A stretch of DNA of 38,578 nucleotides from Clostridiales bacterium (GCA_021200895.1 JAJQFX010000294.1:1-38578), one strand, 5' to 3'. Numbered from the stretch's first letter, positions 9,051 to 18,177 are shown. Numbers and translations: made by a program. Notes: generated by a model from the sequence alone, not told the origin.

Positions 9051-9545
9051 TCATTGCAGCTCCGCCTGAACCTTCGCGTCCTTGGCCCGGACCCCTTCCG
9101 CCATCTCGACCTTGAAGGCGGCCAGCTTGGCGGCCAGCGCCTCATCCTGGATGGCCAGCATCTGGGCGGCCAAAATAGCGGCGTTGGCGGCCCCGTTGAC
9201 GCCTACGGTGGCGACGGGAATGCCGGTGGGCATCTGCACGATAGAGAGCAGGCTGTCCAGCCCGCCCATCATGCTGGTCTTGATGGGTACGCCGATGACG
9301 GGCAGAGTGGTGTAAGCGGCCAGCACGCCGCCCAGGTGGGCGGCCTTACCCGCTCCGGCGATGATTGCGCCGAAGCCGTTTTCCTTGGCGTGGGAGGCGA
9401 ACTGCTCCGCGTCGGAGGGCGTGCGGTGGGCGGAGATGACCCGCACCTCATAGGGGATACCAAATTCCTTCAGTTTGTTGACGGCGTCCAGCATTACGCT
9501 GAGGCCGCTGTCAGAACCCATAACAACGGCTACTTTTAAAGACAT
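9051..9545 (-). CDS. purE: 5-(carboxyamino)imidazole ribonucleotide mutase
   Basis: VAVVMGSDSGLSVM...VISAHRTPSDAEQF...GVPIKTSMMGGLDSLLSIVQMP. Confidence 0.97.
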   Translation of the reverse strand: MSLKVAVVMGSDSGLSVMLDAVNKLKEFGIPYEVRVISAHRTPSDAEQFASHAKENGFGAIIAGAGKAAHLGGVLAAYTTLPVIGVPIKTSMMGGLDSLLSIVQMPTGIPVATVGVNGAANAAILAAQMLAIQDEALAAKLAAFKVEMAEGVRAKDAKVQAELQ

Positions 9546-9673
9546 TCAGCTTTACCTCCCAGTAAAAGAAACAGCAAGCAGAAGAAACAAAGTCTGCCCG
9601 CTGCACAGATTGCGGGGCCGCATCCGGCCCCAAAAGCAAAAGAAAAAGCAGGATGAACGAACTGACTTAACAC
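9536..9673 (-). CDS. Possible 45-aa hydrophobic leader ORF overlapping purE start
   Basis: AAAGGAGGAGGGCGT-GTG start; (M)LSQFVHPAFSFAFGAGCGPAICAAGRLCFFCLLFLLLGGKAECL*, stop overlaps purE ATG (ATGTCTTTAA). Confidence 0.3.
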   Translation of the reverse strand: MLSQFVHPAFSFAFGAGCGPAICAAGRLCFFCLLFLLLGGKAECL

Positions 9674-9697
9674 ACGCCCTCCTCCTTTGATAAGTTC

Positions 9698-9726
9698 ATT
9701 TTAGCGGATTTAAAAGCCGTTTTCAA
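9698..9726 (-). promoter_or_regulatory. Sigma-A-type promoter of the purine operon
   Basis: TTGAAA-17-TAAAAT on the minus strand. Confidence 0.6.
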
Positions 9727-9818
9727 GTGAAAACAAGATGGAAAAGGGAACTTTGGCGGCTTCCACAATGGAGCCGCAGAAAAAGAATTTATCTTTGTGA
9801 ATCCGACCAGAACTTTTG

Positions 9819-10931
9819 TCATAGAAGCGCGGTGCCGTGTAAAATGCGATGGCACTGGGCGATGCGCGCCGACCAGGACGCTTCCTCGGCGTGGGCTTTG
9901 CGGGTGCGGGGCAGCATTTCCCCCGACTCCGCCAAAGCCCGGCGGCAGGCGTCCAGAAATTCAATGTCAAAGTGGGCGGGGTAGACTACGTCCGTATACT
10001 GATCCAGCTCCGGCCCCGCTGTCAGGGTGACGATGGGCTTGCCGGTTTGCAAGCAGGCGTAGAAGGCTTCCGGCAGGACGCTTTCCGACCCATCGGAGCC
10101 GGACAGGGAGAGGCAAACGTCAAAATGCCCCAGATAGTGGGGCTGGGAGACGTAAGACTTCTCCCCCAGCACATGGACGTTGGGCAGCTGCGTCACCGCG
10201 TTGCAGTTCGGATTGTAGCGGGAGACCTCCCCTGCCAGCACAAAGTGCCAGTCCGGCTGGGCTTTGGCGGCGTAAATCAGCGGGGCCAGGTTCGCCTCCC
10301 GCCCGCAGCCGCCCAGCATACCGAAGATGGGGTGGGGGATGTCGGCCAGGTCATGGGGGGTGCGCAGGCCGCCGTCGGTGCTCTGGGCGAAGAGGGCGTC
10401 ATCGAAGCCGTTTGGCACCAGGGCCAGGTTGTGGCAGGCCGGGGAAAGCTGCCCCTCCAGCAGGGGGGAGGCGGCAAAGACGATGTCTGCCCCATCGCAC
10501 AGCGCCGCCTCCCACTCGTCAGGGGCCAGGCCGTCCCAGCTGCGGTCACAGTCGTAAATCAGCCCGCTGTGGGGAATGTCCTGATAAAATCCGGCGCAGA
10601 CCGGGGAGGAACACCACAGCAGCGGCTCCTCCCAGCCGTACTGGGCCATGGCGGAGCGGATGAAGGCGCTGATGCGCTTGCACTCCCCCGGTGCGCGGGT
10701 CTCATAGTCCTCCGTCACGGAAACGGAGCAGGGGAGGGTGAACAGTGTGACCTGCCGGTTCAGCCGGCGGCCCTCCTTCGGGTGCCGCCACTTGCGCTCC
10801 CCCCAGGCGAAGGGGCCGATGGCCGGTTCAAAGACCATCAGTTCCACATCCTCCAGGGCGCCGGGCAGGCGGCGCAGCCGGGACGGAAACTGCCGCCATC
10901 TGTAATTGGGTATGGAAACGATTTGCACCAT
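9819..10931 (-). CDS. Glycosyltransferase (GT-B / TuaH-like)
   Basis: MVQIVSIPNYRWRQFPSRLRRLP...LIYDCDRSWDGL...LVPNGFDDALF...FGMLGGCGREANLAPL... GT-B style motifs. Confidence 0.7.
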   Translation of the reverse strand: MVQIVSIPNYRWRQFPSRLRRLPGALEDVELMVFEPAIGPFAWGERKWRHPKEGRRLNRQVTLFTLPCSVSVTEDYETRAPGECKRISAFIRSAMAQYGWEEPLLWCSSPVCAGFYQDIPHSGLIYDCDRSWDGLAPDEWEAALCDGADIVFAASPLLEGQLSPACHNLALVPNGFDDALFAQSTDGGLRTPHDLADIPHPIFGMLGGCGREANLAPLIYAAKAQPDWHFVLAGEVSRYNPNCNAVTQLPNVHVLGEKSYVSQPHYLGHFDVCLSLSGSDGSESVLPEAFYACLQTGKPIVTLTAGPELDQYTDVVYPAHFDIEFLDACRRALAESGEMLPRTRKAHAEEASWSARIAQCHRILHGTALL

Positions 10932-11139
10932 GGAGACCTCCCTGGCGGCATCTGCCGTCGGCTGTGCAGAAGCATATAGCGTGATTGTTTTTATTGTATC
11001 ACAGAGTTCACTAGTTTGCCACCGTTTTTTCCGGGTTTTGCTGTGATTCCGCCGATTCTGTCCCAATTTGAATGGAAGGGGCTGGCAAGGCCAACCTTTT
11101 GTGGTATACTAAGGGCATGACGATAGGAGGTGTACCGTT

Positions 11140-11382
11140 ATGAAACTGAAAGCGAATATTGACTATGCAAAATTCCTGGCCAGCGTACACAAATGCAAAG
11201 GCGAGGTGTACTATGACACCGTGGAGGGCGACCGGTTGAACCTGAAGTCCACCCTGTCAGAATACCTGTTCGCCACCGCCGCTGTGACTTCGGACTTTAT
11301 TGAAAACGGCGGCGTCTTCTGCCAGCAGGAGGAGGACTATGCCCTTCTGGCGGACTTTGTGGAGGCGGAGCCAGAAGGGTAA
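11140..11382 (+). CDS. Conserved small hypothetical protein
   Basis: 80 aa, SD ataggaggtgtaccgttATG, own promoter-like TATACT. Confidence 0.7.
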   Translation: MKLKANIDYAKFLASVHKCKGEVYYDTVEGDRLNLKSTLSEYLFATAAVTSDFIENGGVFCQQEEDYALLADFVEAEPEG

Positions 11383-11475
11383 AAGAGCGGCAGCCTTCCC
11401 TTATGTTCGGGGCGGGGCTGTGATACTGTTGAGCCTGAGGAACCTATAGTCTAATTCGTAAAGGAGTGTGGCGGC

Positions 11476-12042
11476 GTGCCGCTTTGGTTTGAGCAGCTGG
11501 AAGGGCAGCTTTTGCTCTGGATACAGGACTTGCGCTGTGGGCCGCTGTCCGCCGTGCTGGTGCCGCTGACCCGGCTGGGAAATTACGGGGGGATTTGGAT
11601 TGCCTGCGCTCTGGTGATGCTGCGCTTCCGGCGCACCCGGCGGGCGGGTATCGCGGGGCTGGCGGCGCTGCTGCTGGCCCAGGTAGTCAATGACCAGCTG
11701 CTGAAAAATCTCATCTGCCGCGCCAGGCCCTTCACCCAAATCGAAGGGCTGTGGACGCTGGTGGAAGCGCCCACGGACTATTCCTTCCCGTCAGGGCACA
11801 CCTGCTCTGCCTTTGCCGTCGGGGTGACCTGGTGGCGGACGCTGGATTTCTGCTGGCTGAAACGTTTGCTGATGGCGATGGCGGTGCTGATGGCACTGTC
11901 CCGGCTCTATGTGGGGGTGCATTATCCCACCGATGTTCTGGGCGGTGTGGCAGTGGGGAGCCTGGTCGCCATTCTGGTCTGCCACGGCCTGGCGTGGTTG
12001 GAGGGCGGAGGACGCGGTAAGCTGCCAAAAGACGCAGCGTAA
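11476..12042 (+). CDS. PAP2-family phosphatase
   Basis: KNLICRARPF...SFPSGHTCSAF...SRLYVGVHYPTDVLGG; GTG start. Confidence 0.92.
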   Translation: MPLWFEQLEGQLLLWIQDLRCGPLSAVLVPLTRLGNYGGIWIACALVMLRFRRTRRAGIAGLAALLLAQVVNDQLLKNLICRARPFTQIEGLWTLVEAPTDYSFPSGHTCSAFAVGVTWWRTLDFCWLKRLLMAMAVLMALSRLYVGVHYPTDVLGGVAVGSLVAILVCHGLAWLEGGGRGKLPKDAA

Positions 12043-12045
12043 AAT

Positions 12046-12077
12046 ACGGGCCGGAAGGAGGATTCCTTCCGGCCCGT
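12046..12077. terminator. Bidirectional terminator-like 14-bp perfect hairpin between convergent genes
   Basis: ACGGGCCGGAAGGA-ggat-TCCTTCCGGCCCGT. Confidence 0.6.
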
Positions 12078-12623
12078 TAGCGTGGTGGTCTGGCCCCGCT
12101 GATGCTCTGGTCAAGGGTATTCAGGAAGCGGGATAACGCCCGCCGGTTTTTCAGCACGATGGTTTTGTCCGGATAGGTGCTCTGCACCCAGCGGTAGCGG
12201 TCTCTCCGCTGACGGTTGCGCCCATCCCAGAACACCCACCTGAAAAAGGCCCAGTCCACCTTCTCCGGGCAGCCGGGGGCGGCACTGTCCCGGCTCCGCC
12301 CCCGATAGGTGAAGTACCGTTTGTACACCTGGTACAGGCAGAAGAACCGGTTGTACTGGAAGGAGACAATCAAATCCGCTGCCTCCATTCTTTCGGCGTA
12401 GTCGCACCCAATATAGTTTCCGTCGATGACCCACCCCCTCCGGGTGGGCGGCGCAAAAGGCACGGCAGTCCGCCAGCATATTCGCCCCGGGCCGCTCCAC
12501 CCAGCCGGGGGAGAAGTGAATCGTATCCAGATGCAGCACCGGCAGGCCGTACCGCCTGCCCAGTGCCGCGGCCAGGGTGGATTTCCCGGAGCCGCTGTAT
12601 CCGATGATGGCAATTTTCATCAT
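12077..12623 (-). CDS. P-loop kinase (FlaR/adenylate kinase-like), one apparent +1 frame break
   Basis: MMKIAIIGYSGSGKSTLAAALGRRYGLPVLHLDTIHFSPGW...FCAAHPEG / WVIDGNYIGCDYAERMEAADLIVSF...; break at C5 run 12434-12438. Confidence 0.75.
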
Positions 12624-12740
12624 AAACCTCAGAACCTCCTCAGCAGCAGTTTTGTCTGCTCGACAAAATTGCAAATTATGTCGATTCTAACACAAAACTA
12701 TGTATTATCGTTGCCCACAAAACAATCCGGTTCCAACAGT

Positions 12741-12797
12741 CTGTTGACTTTGACTGCCTTTGCCTACTATAATAAAATAGTAGGAAATTGTCAACAG
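12741..12797 (+). promoter_or_regulatory. Nitroreductase promoter with overlapping palindromes
   Basis: TTGACT-18-TATAAT; CTACTAT-AATAAA-ATAGTAG over the -10 and CTGTTGAC...GTCAACAG flanks. Confidence 0.55.
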
Positions 12798-12852
12798 TTT
12801 GCGCGGCGGGGACACATCAAAAGAAGCCGCCGCACCAGGCAAGGAGGGTACC

Positions 12853-13521
12853 ATGACTTTACAGGAAGCGATGCAGGCGCGGCACAGCGTGCGCAAGTAC
12901 AAAAAGGACCCGCTGCCGGCGGACGTGGTTCGTCAGCTGAACGAGCGGATTCAAACACACAACGAGAAGTACGGCCTGAGCATCCAGCTCGTCACAGAAA
13001 ACACGGACGCGCTGCCGGGCATCATTGGCATGACCATGGCGAAGGGTGTGCGCAATTACATGATCCTCGCCGGGCCGGACACAGCCGACGTGGACGAGAA
13101 GCTGGGCTATAGCAGCGCAGACCTGATGCTCTATGCTCAGACGCTGGGGCTGAATACCTGGTGGGTCGGCGGAATGTACAGCCACAAAGGGGCCAGGAAG
13201 AATTCCACCGCCGGGGACAGCGCCAAAATCATCGGCATTGTTGCGGTAGGCTATGGGGAGAATCAGGGCGTTCCCCACAAGTCCAAGGCGGCGGAGGCGG
13301 TGTCCTCCTACGAGGGCGACGCGCCGGACTGGTTCCAGGCGGGGGTCGCTGCGGCGCTGCTGGCCCCGACCGCCATGAACCGGCAGTCCTTCACCATCCA
13401 GGGCGCGGGCAATCAGGTGTCCATGACCTACGCCAGCGGCTCCTTCTCCGGCGCCGATTTGGGCATCTGCAAGTATCATTTTGCGCTTGGCGCAGGCGAA
13501 GAGAATTTCCAGTGGCGCTGA
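12853..13521 (+). CDS. Nitroreductase family protein
   Basis: LQEAMQARHSVRKYKKDPLP...; C-terminal ADLGICKYHFALGAG; SD aaggagggtaccATG. Confidence 0.85.
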   Translation: MTLQEAMQARHSVRKYKKDPLPADVVRQLNERIQTHNEKYGLSIQLVTENTDALPGIIGMTMAKGVRNYMILAGPDTADVDEKLGYSSADLMLYAQTLGLNTWWVGGMYSHKGARKNSTAGDSAKIIGIVAVGYGENQGVPHKSKAAEAVSSYEGDAPDWFQAGVAAALLAPTAMNRQSFTIQGAGNQVSMTYASGSFSGADLGICKYHFALGAGEENFQWR

Positions 13522-13527
13522 GGCCGC

Positions 13528-13860
13528 ATGGGGGTACAGAAAATGTTGCTTCGTATTTTCAGGGCCTGGCTCAAGTGGCGCAAGGATTGGGATGCCCTGT
13601 GTAACTGCTGCGGGAAGTGTTGCTATATCCGCACTCAGGGGGCGGACGGTCAAGTCGTTATCCACTATGACAAGCCCTGTGAGCATTTGGACACGGAGAC
13701 GCACCTGTGCAGGGTCTTTGACGACCGGTTCCGCAAGTGCGACCACTGCGGCAAGGTGAATCTGTTTACGGCATTATTCAACCCGACGCTGCCCAAGGAC
13801 TGCACCTATGTGCAGACCTTCCGCCTGTGGGACAGGCAGGAGCCTGACCGCGAGCCGTGA
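13528..13860 (+). CDS. YkgJ/UPF0260-like cysteine-cluster protein
   Basis: CNCCGKCC...CEHLDTETHLCRVFDDRFRKCDHCGKV...LPKDCTYV. Confidence 0.75.
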   Translation: MGVQKMLLRIFRAWLKWRKDWDALCNCCGKCCYIRTQGADGQVVIHYDKPCEHLDTETHLCRVFDDRFRKCDHCGKVNLFTALFNPTLPKDCTYVQTFRLWDRQEPDREP

Positions 13861-13902
13861 GCCGACACATGGGGCAGAACTTGACCAGACAACATAAAAA
13901 GA

Positions 13903-13928
13903 GGGCGGCTATCCGAGGATAGCCGCCC
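13903..13928. terminator. Bidirectional Rho-independent terminator downstream of rplL
   Basis: GGGCGGCTATCC-ga-GGATAGCCGCCC flanked by aaaaa and tgttctttt. Confidence 0.85.
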
Positions 13929-13950
13929 TGTTCTTTTCTGTGTAGAAGAA

Positions 13951-14328
13951 TTACTTCAGCTCGACCTTGCCGCCGACAGCCTCGACCTTCTCCTTGATTT
14001 CGTCGGCCTCTGCCTTGGCAGCGGCTTCCTTCAGAGTGGTGGGAGCGTTCTCGACAGCAGCCTTGGCGTCGGCCAGGCCCAGACCGGTGATCTCGCGGAC
14101 GACCTTGATGACCTTGATCTTGCCCTTGGGATCAGCCAGGCCAGCCAGGACCACGTCAAACTCGGTCTTCTCCTCCACCTCGGGAGCGGCAGTGGCAGCG
14201 CCAGCGGCGGGAGCAGCCATGGAAGCGGCGGAAACGCCGAAGGTCTCCTCCAGAGCCTTGACCAGCTCGGACAGCTCGAGGACGGAGAGGGACTTCACTT
14301 CTTCAACAATCGCATTGATATCAGCCAT
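13951..14328 (-). CDS. rplL: 50S ribosomal protein L7/L12
   Basis: [43 protein letters not shown]. Confidence 0.98.
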   Translation of the reverse strand: MADINAIVEEVKSLSVLELSELVKALEETFGVSAASMAAPAAGAATAAPEVEEKTEFDVVLAGLADPKGKIKVIKVVREITGLGLADAKAAVENAPTTLKEAAAKAEADEIKEKVEAVGGKVELK

Positions 14329-14398
14329 GATAGTTAGCCTCCTAAAAATAGAATTGATTCATGTGTGGACAGTGCCTGTCCAAAAATGGGCCGAATGA

Positions 14399-14992
14399 TT
14401 ATTCGGCAGCGGGTGCTTCCGCCTCGGCGGCGGGCGCCTCCGCTTCAGCGGCAGGTGCCTCTGCTTCCGCAGCGGGCTCGTCAGGCTCGCTCTCCTTCTT
14501 CTCCGCAATGGCGGCGACGACGGCGGCCAGGGAGACGATGGGAGCCTGCATGACGCCCAGCAGCTGAGCAATCAGGTCGTTCTTGGAAGACAGGGTGGAC
14601 ATTTGGGCGATTTCCTCCTGGGAGAGAATCTTACCCTCCAGGAAAGCGGCCTTGATGTGGAACTTGGTGTCGGGGCCCAGTTCCTTGATGGCGTCGGAGA
14701 TGGTGCGGATGGGGACGATAGGATCGTCCGCGCCGATGGCCAGGGCTGTGTTGCCGTGCAGGACGTCATCCAGCTCATTCAGACCGGCGTCATCCAGAGC
14801 GCGGCGCACCATGGTGTTCTTCACCACGTTGTACTGCACGCCAGCTTCCCGCATCTTGTTGCGCAGGGCAGTGTCCTGAGCGACGGTGATGCCGCTGTAG
14901 TCCACCAGAACGCCGGACTGGGCGTTCTTCAGCTGATCCTCCAGTGCGGAAACCACCGCCTTCTTGGACTCCAAAATCTTCGCGTTTGGCAT
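14399..14992 (-). CDS. rplJ: 50S ribosomal protein L10 with Ala/Glu-rich C-terminal extension
   Basis: MPNAKILESKKAVVSALEDQLKNAQSGVLVDYSGITVAQDTALR...; C-terminal AEAEAPAAEAEAPAAEAEAPAAE. Confidence 0.96.
   Translation of the reverse strand: MPNAKILESKKAVVSALEDQLKNAQSGVLVDYSGITVAQDTALRNKMREAGVQYNVVKNTMVRRALDDAGLNELDDVLHGNTALAIGADDPIVPIRTISDAIKELGPDTKFHIKAAFLEGKILSQEEIAQMSTLSSKNDLIAQLLGVMQAPIVSLAAVVAAIAEKKESEPDEPAAEAEAPAAEAEAPAAEAEAPAAE
14406..14468 (-). repeat. About three 21-bp tandem repeats encoding (APAAEAE)n in rplJ
   Basis: gcagcgggtgcttccgcctcg / gcggcgggcgcctccgcttca / gcggcaggtgcctctgcttcc. Confidence 0.8.
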
Positions 14993-15002
14993 AATGTGTT
15001 TC

Positions 15003-15132
15003 ACCTCACAAAAGAAAAATCCTCCGCGTCGCAGGACAGGAGGACAGTACAGTAAAACCTTTGCAGTTTTATCAGCACTCTCGGCAGGCGGCATAAGCCA
15101 TTAAACGGGGTACCTGCTGTCTACGAACGCAA
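15003..15132 (-). ncRNA. Ribosomal protein L10 leader with attenuator
   Basis: Minus strand cgtagacagcaggtacc...ttaatggcttatgccgcctgccgag..., then CCTCC...GGAGGATTTTTCTTTT; immediately upstream of rplJ. Confidence 0.8.
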
Positions 15133-15137
15133 CCATT

Positions 15138-15166
15138 ATTATATGTGAGGGGAGGGGATTTGTCAA
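15138..15166 (-). promoter_or_regulatory. Consensus sigma-A promoter for rplJ-rplL
   Basis: TTGACA-17-TATAAT. Confidence 0.85.
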
Positions 15167-15196
15167 CCCCCTTCCCTCACAAAAACGGAGAAATAA

Positions 15197-15883
15197 TTAC
15201 ACCAGCTTGGCGGGGTTTACACGGACGCCGGGGCCCATGGTGGAAGCCACGGTGCAGGTCTTGATATACTGGCCCTTGGCGGCGGCGGGCTTGGCCTTGA
15301 TGATGGCGCCGATGAGGGCGTTGAAGTTCTGCTCCAGCTTCTCGGTGCCGAAGGAGGCCTTGCCGATGGGGCAGTGGATGATGTTGGACTTGTCCAGACG
15401 GTACTCCGCCTTACCGGCTTTCGCCTCGGTGACAGCCTTGGCGGCGTCGGGGGTGACGGTGCCGGACTTGGGGGAGGGCATCAGGCCCTTGGGGCCCAGC
15501 ACCTTACCGAGACGGCCGACGAAACGCATCATGTCGGGGGTGGCGATGACCACGTCGAAGTCGAACCAGTTCTCCTTCTGAATCTTCTCCACCAGATCCA
15601 TCTCGCCCACATAGTCCGCGCCGGCGGCCTTGGCGGCCTCCGCCTGAGCGCCCTTGGCAAAGACCAGGACGCGGGCGTTCTTGCCGGTGCCGTTGGGCAG
15701 GACGATGGCGCCGCGGACCTGCTGGTCAGCGTGACGGCCGTCTACGCCCAGCTTGACGTGGAGCTCGACGGTCTCGTCAAACTTCGCCTTGGAGGTCTTG
15801 ACCACCAGGTCCAGGGCCTCGTTCGTATCGTACAGATTGCCTTTTTCAATCAGCTTCAGGCTATCTTCATATTTTTTACCCAT
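15197..15883 (-). CDS. rplA: 50S ribosomal protein L1
   Basis: [18 protein letters not shown]...[22 protein letters not shown]...[15 protein letters not shown]. Confidence 0.97.
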   Translation of the reverse strand: MGKKYEDSLKLIEKGNLYDTNEALDLVVKTSKAKFDETVELHVKLGVDGRHADQQVRGAIVLPNGTGKNARVLVFAKGAQAEAAKAAGADYVGEMDLVEKIQKENWFDFDVVIATPDMMRFVGRLGKVLGPKGLMPSPKSGTVTPDAAKAVTEAKAGKAEYRLDKSNIIHCPIGKASFGTEKLEQNFNALIGAIIKAKPAAAKGQYIKTCTVASTMGPGVRVNPAKLV

Positions 15884-15896
15884 AGTTACAACCTCC

Positions 15897-16328
15897 TTAG
15901 TCGCCAATCGTCACGCCCATGGAGCGCGCAGTGCCGGCGATCATGGACATAGCGGCCTCCAGGGATGCAGCGTTCAGGTCAGGCATCTTGGTCTCGGCGA
16001 TTTTCTGCAAATCGGCCTTGGACAGGACGGCGACCTTCTTCTTGTTCGGCTCACCGGAAGCGGTTTCGATGTTGCAGGCCTTTTTAATCAGCACAGCAGC
16101 AGGGGGGGTCTTGGTCACGAACGTGAAGGAACGGTCGGCATAGACGGTGATCACCACAGGGATAATCAGGCCCATGTCCTTCTTGGTGCGCTCGTTAAAT
16201 TCCTTTGTAAAGGCGGCAATGTTGACGCCGTGCTGGCCCAGTGCGGGGCCGACAGGGGGCGCGGGAGTTGCCTTGCCTGCGGGGATCTGCAGCTTTACAT
16301 AGCCAGTAATTTTCTTCGCTTTTGCCAC
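15897..16328 (-). CDS. rplK: 50S ribosomal protein L11
   Basis: [27 protein letters not shown]...[13 protein letters not shown]; start 16328 (GTG) or 16337 (ATG). Confidence 0.97.
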   Translation of the reverse strand: MAKAKKITGYVKLQIPAGKATPAPPVGPALGQHGVNIAAFTKEFNERTKKDMGLIIPVVITVYADRSFTFVTKTPPAAVLIKKACNIETASGEPNKKKVAVLSKADLQKIAETKMPDLNAASLEAAMSMIAGTARSMGVTIGD

Positions 16329-16375
16329 GAAGAACACCTCCTAAGAATAGTGAAATAAAAATAGTTGTTTGAGCT

Positions 16376-16921
16376 TCAGTCCGGTTCGATAAGCTCAACC
16401 TGATTCAAATCCAGTTCCACCGGGGTCTCCCGGCCGAACATGGAAACGTTCACGCGGACTTTGCCTTTGCTGACGTCAAGTTCGTCAACCACGCCGATGA
16501 AGGTGTTCAGCGGGCCGTCGGTGATGCGAACAGTGCTGCCCACCTCGTAGGCCACGGTGATTTCCTTCTTGTCCACCCCCAGGGCGGCGATCTCATCATC
16601 GGTCAGGGGGATGGCGTTGTTGCCCTCACCCACAAAGCCGGTCACGCCCCGGATGTTGCGGACGATGTGCCAGGTCTCATCGGTCAGCACCATTTTGACC
16701 AGCACATAGCCGGGAAAAACCTTGCGCTCCACCGTTTTCGGGCCGTTGTCCGTGATTTCGGTGACGGTTTCCATGGGGATGGAAACCATTTGAATCACGT
16801 CCTGAAGCCCGCGGTTATCGACGTACTTGGTGATTGTGCTGGCCACCGCATTCTCATAACCGGAATAGGTGTGCACCACATACCACTTCGCTTCAAAACC
16901 CATCTGCGTATTATCAAGCAT
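16376..16921 (-). CDS. nusG: Transcription termination/antitermination protein NusG
   Basis: KWYVVHTYSGYENAVAS...VFPGYVLVKMVLTDETWHIVRNIRGVTGFVG. Confidence 0.97.
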   Translation of the reverse strand: MLDNTQMGFEAKWYVVHTYSGYENAVASTITKYVDNRGLQDVIQMVSIPMETVTEITDNGPKTVERKVFPGYVLVKMVLTDETWHIVRNIRGVTGFVGEGNNAIPLTDDEIAALGVDKKEITVAYEVGSTVRITDGPLNTFIGVVDELDVSKGKVRVNVSMFGRETPVELDLNQVELIEPD

Positions 16922-16932
16922 GACCGGTCACC

Positions 16933-17307
16933 TCAGCCCTGGAACAGGTTGACCAGGGCGCGGATGATGGCGGCTGCCAGCGCGTCAAAGACCCAGATGC
17001 AGACGCCCACTGCCAGGATGCAGACCAGCACCACCAGGCAGTTCTTCAGCAACTCTTTCCGGGTGGGCCAGTGAACCTTTTTCAGCTCCACCCTCATGTC
17101 ATGGCACCAGTCCTTCGCCTTCCGGAAGACGCGGACGAAGAAGTTGGGCTTCTTCTCGCTCTTGGCGTCCTTTTTGCTGCTCTCGGCCTTCTTCTTGGCC
17201 TTGGTGGGCTCTTCCACGGCTTCTGTTTCGTTCACAGTTTTGGTCTCTTCCGCGACCTCAGGGCTGGATGTGCCCTTGGCTTTTTTTGCGTTTTTCGCCA
17301 TATTCAT
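16933..17307 (-). CDS. secE: Preprotein translocase subunit SecE with charged N-terminal extension
   Basis: VELKKVHWPTRKELLKNCLVVLVCILAVG; between nusG and rpmG. Confidence 0.93.
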   Translation of the reverse strand: MNMAKNAKKAKGTSSPEVAEETKTVNETEAVEEPTKAKKKAESSKKDAKSEKKPNFFVRVFRKAKDWCHDMRVELKKVHWPTRKELLKNCLVVLVCILAVGVCIWVFDALAAAIIRALVNLFQG

Positions 17308-17338
17308 ACACCTTTCTTGTGAATTACGCAGTTGCCGC

Positions 17339-17509
17339 TTACTTCGCTTCAACGTGCTCGGTGTGCTTCCGGCAGAAGGGACAGTACTTGTTCATCTTGA
17401 GACGGTCGGGAGTGTTCTTCTTGTTCTTCATGGTGTTGTAGTTTCTCTGCTTGCACTCGGAGCACCGCAAGGTGATCTTTTGCCGTGCACCAGCCTTCGC
17501 TTTTGCCAT
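17339..17509 (-). CDS. rpmG: 50S ribosomal protein L33
   Basis: [45 protein letters not shown]. Confidence 0.96.
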   Translation of the reverse strand: MAKAKAGARQKITLRCSECKQRNYNTMKNKKNTPDRLKMNKYCPFCRKHTEHVEAK

Positions 17510-17765
17510 TTTCGGCACCTCCTTGGTTTCGTAATCTGTGTGGGTCAAATAGAAAAGCCGGAACTCCGGCAGGTTGACCCGTTACAGGGAATGCCGCCGA
17601 ACTTCCGGCCTGAACGCCACAGAAAACCCCTGCGGCACAAACAGTCAAAGAAAGGTTCGGCAGAAACGCTGCCTCCCTGCTATGGCGCACCGGATGCGCC
17701 CCGCAGGAGCACCTTCATGCGTAAAAATGCGCACAAAAAGAAAACCCCTGCTCACAGGTAGTATT

Positions 17766-17794
17766 ACTATACCACGGAGCAGGAGCGCTGTCAA
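17766..17794 (-). promoter_or_regulatory. Sigma-A promoter of the rpmG-secE-nusG operon
   Basis: TTGACA-17-TATAGT. Confidence 0.8.
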
Positions 17795-17815
17795 GCGTTT
17801 TGCGGCAAAAAAATT

Positions 17816-17870
17816 CCGCTGTCTCTGTGTTGTCAAGTGATGTGACCACTAGCAGGAGGCATACTACAAA
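17816..17870. repeat. Dispersed ~50-bp repeat, copy 2
   Basis: ccgctgtctctgtgttgtcaagtgatgtgaccactagcaggaggcatactacaaa; matches 825-876. Confidence 0.6.
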
Positions 17871-17967
17871 GAGTTTTACAAGGCCGTCTTGCCTACATTC
17901 ACAGGCTCTGCTGCTTTGCTCATGCTGATTTCTTCTGTGCGGATTGTTTTCTGCCTGGACGTAACAA

Positions 17968-18022
17968 TGCTCCCTCCATAAGAAACAGTGTTTTCAGTTC
18001 ACTGTCTCTTGTAGAGGGAGCA
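17968..18022. repeat. Long imperfect inverted repeat (23-nt arms, 9-nt loop)
   Basis: TGCTCCCTCCATAAGAAACAGTG-ttttcagtt-CACTGTCTCTTGTAGAGGGAGCA; 20/23 complementary. Confidence 0.75.
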
Positions 18023-18177
18023 TATTAAGGCCAGGCGGCAATTTTGCTGTTCTTTGAACGATGAAATCCTGCTGTACAGCTGCGTTATGCGCCTCAACCC
18101 AGGATAGATTGTGTTTTAAGCTGACGGCATTAACCGGAAGCGATGGATAGAAAGGCGGCCAAAGGCGGCCCGCACCC

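Noticed and set aside
14361-14567. SAAGASASAAGASASAAG plus-strand ORF
   Set aside because: Antisense to the repetitive tail of rplJ.
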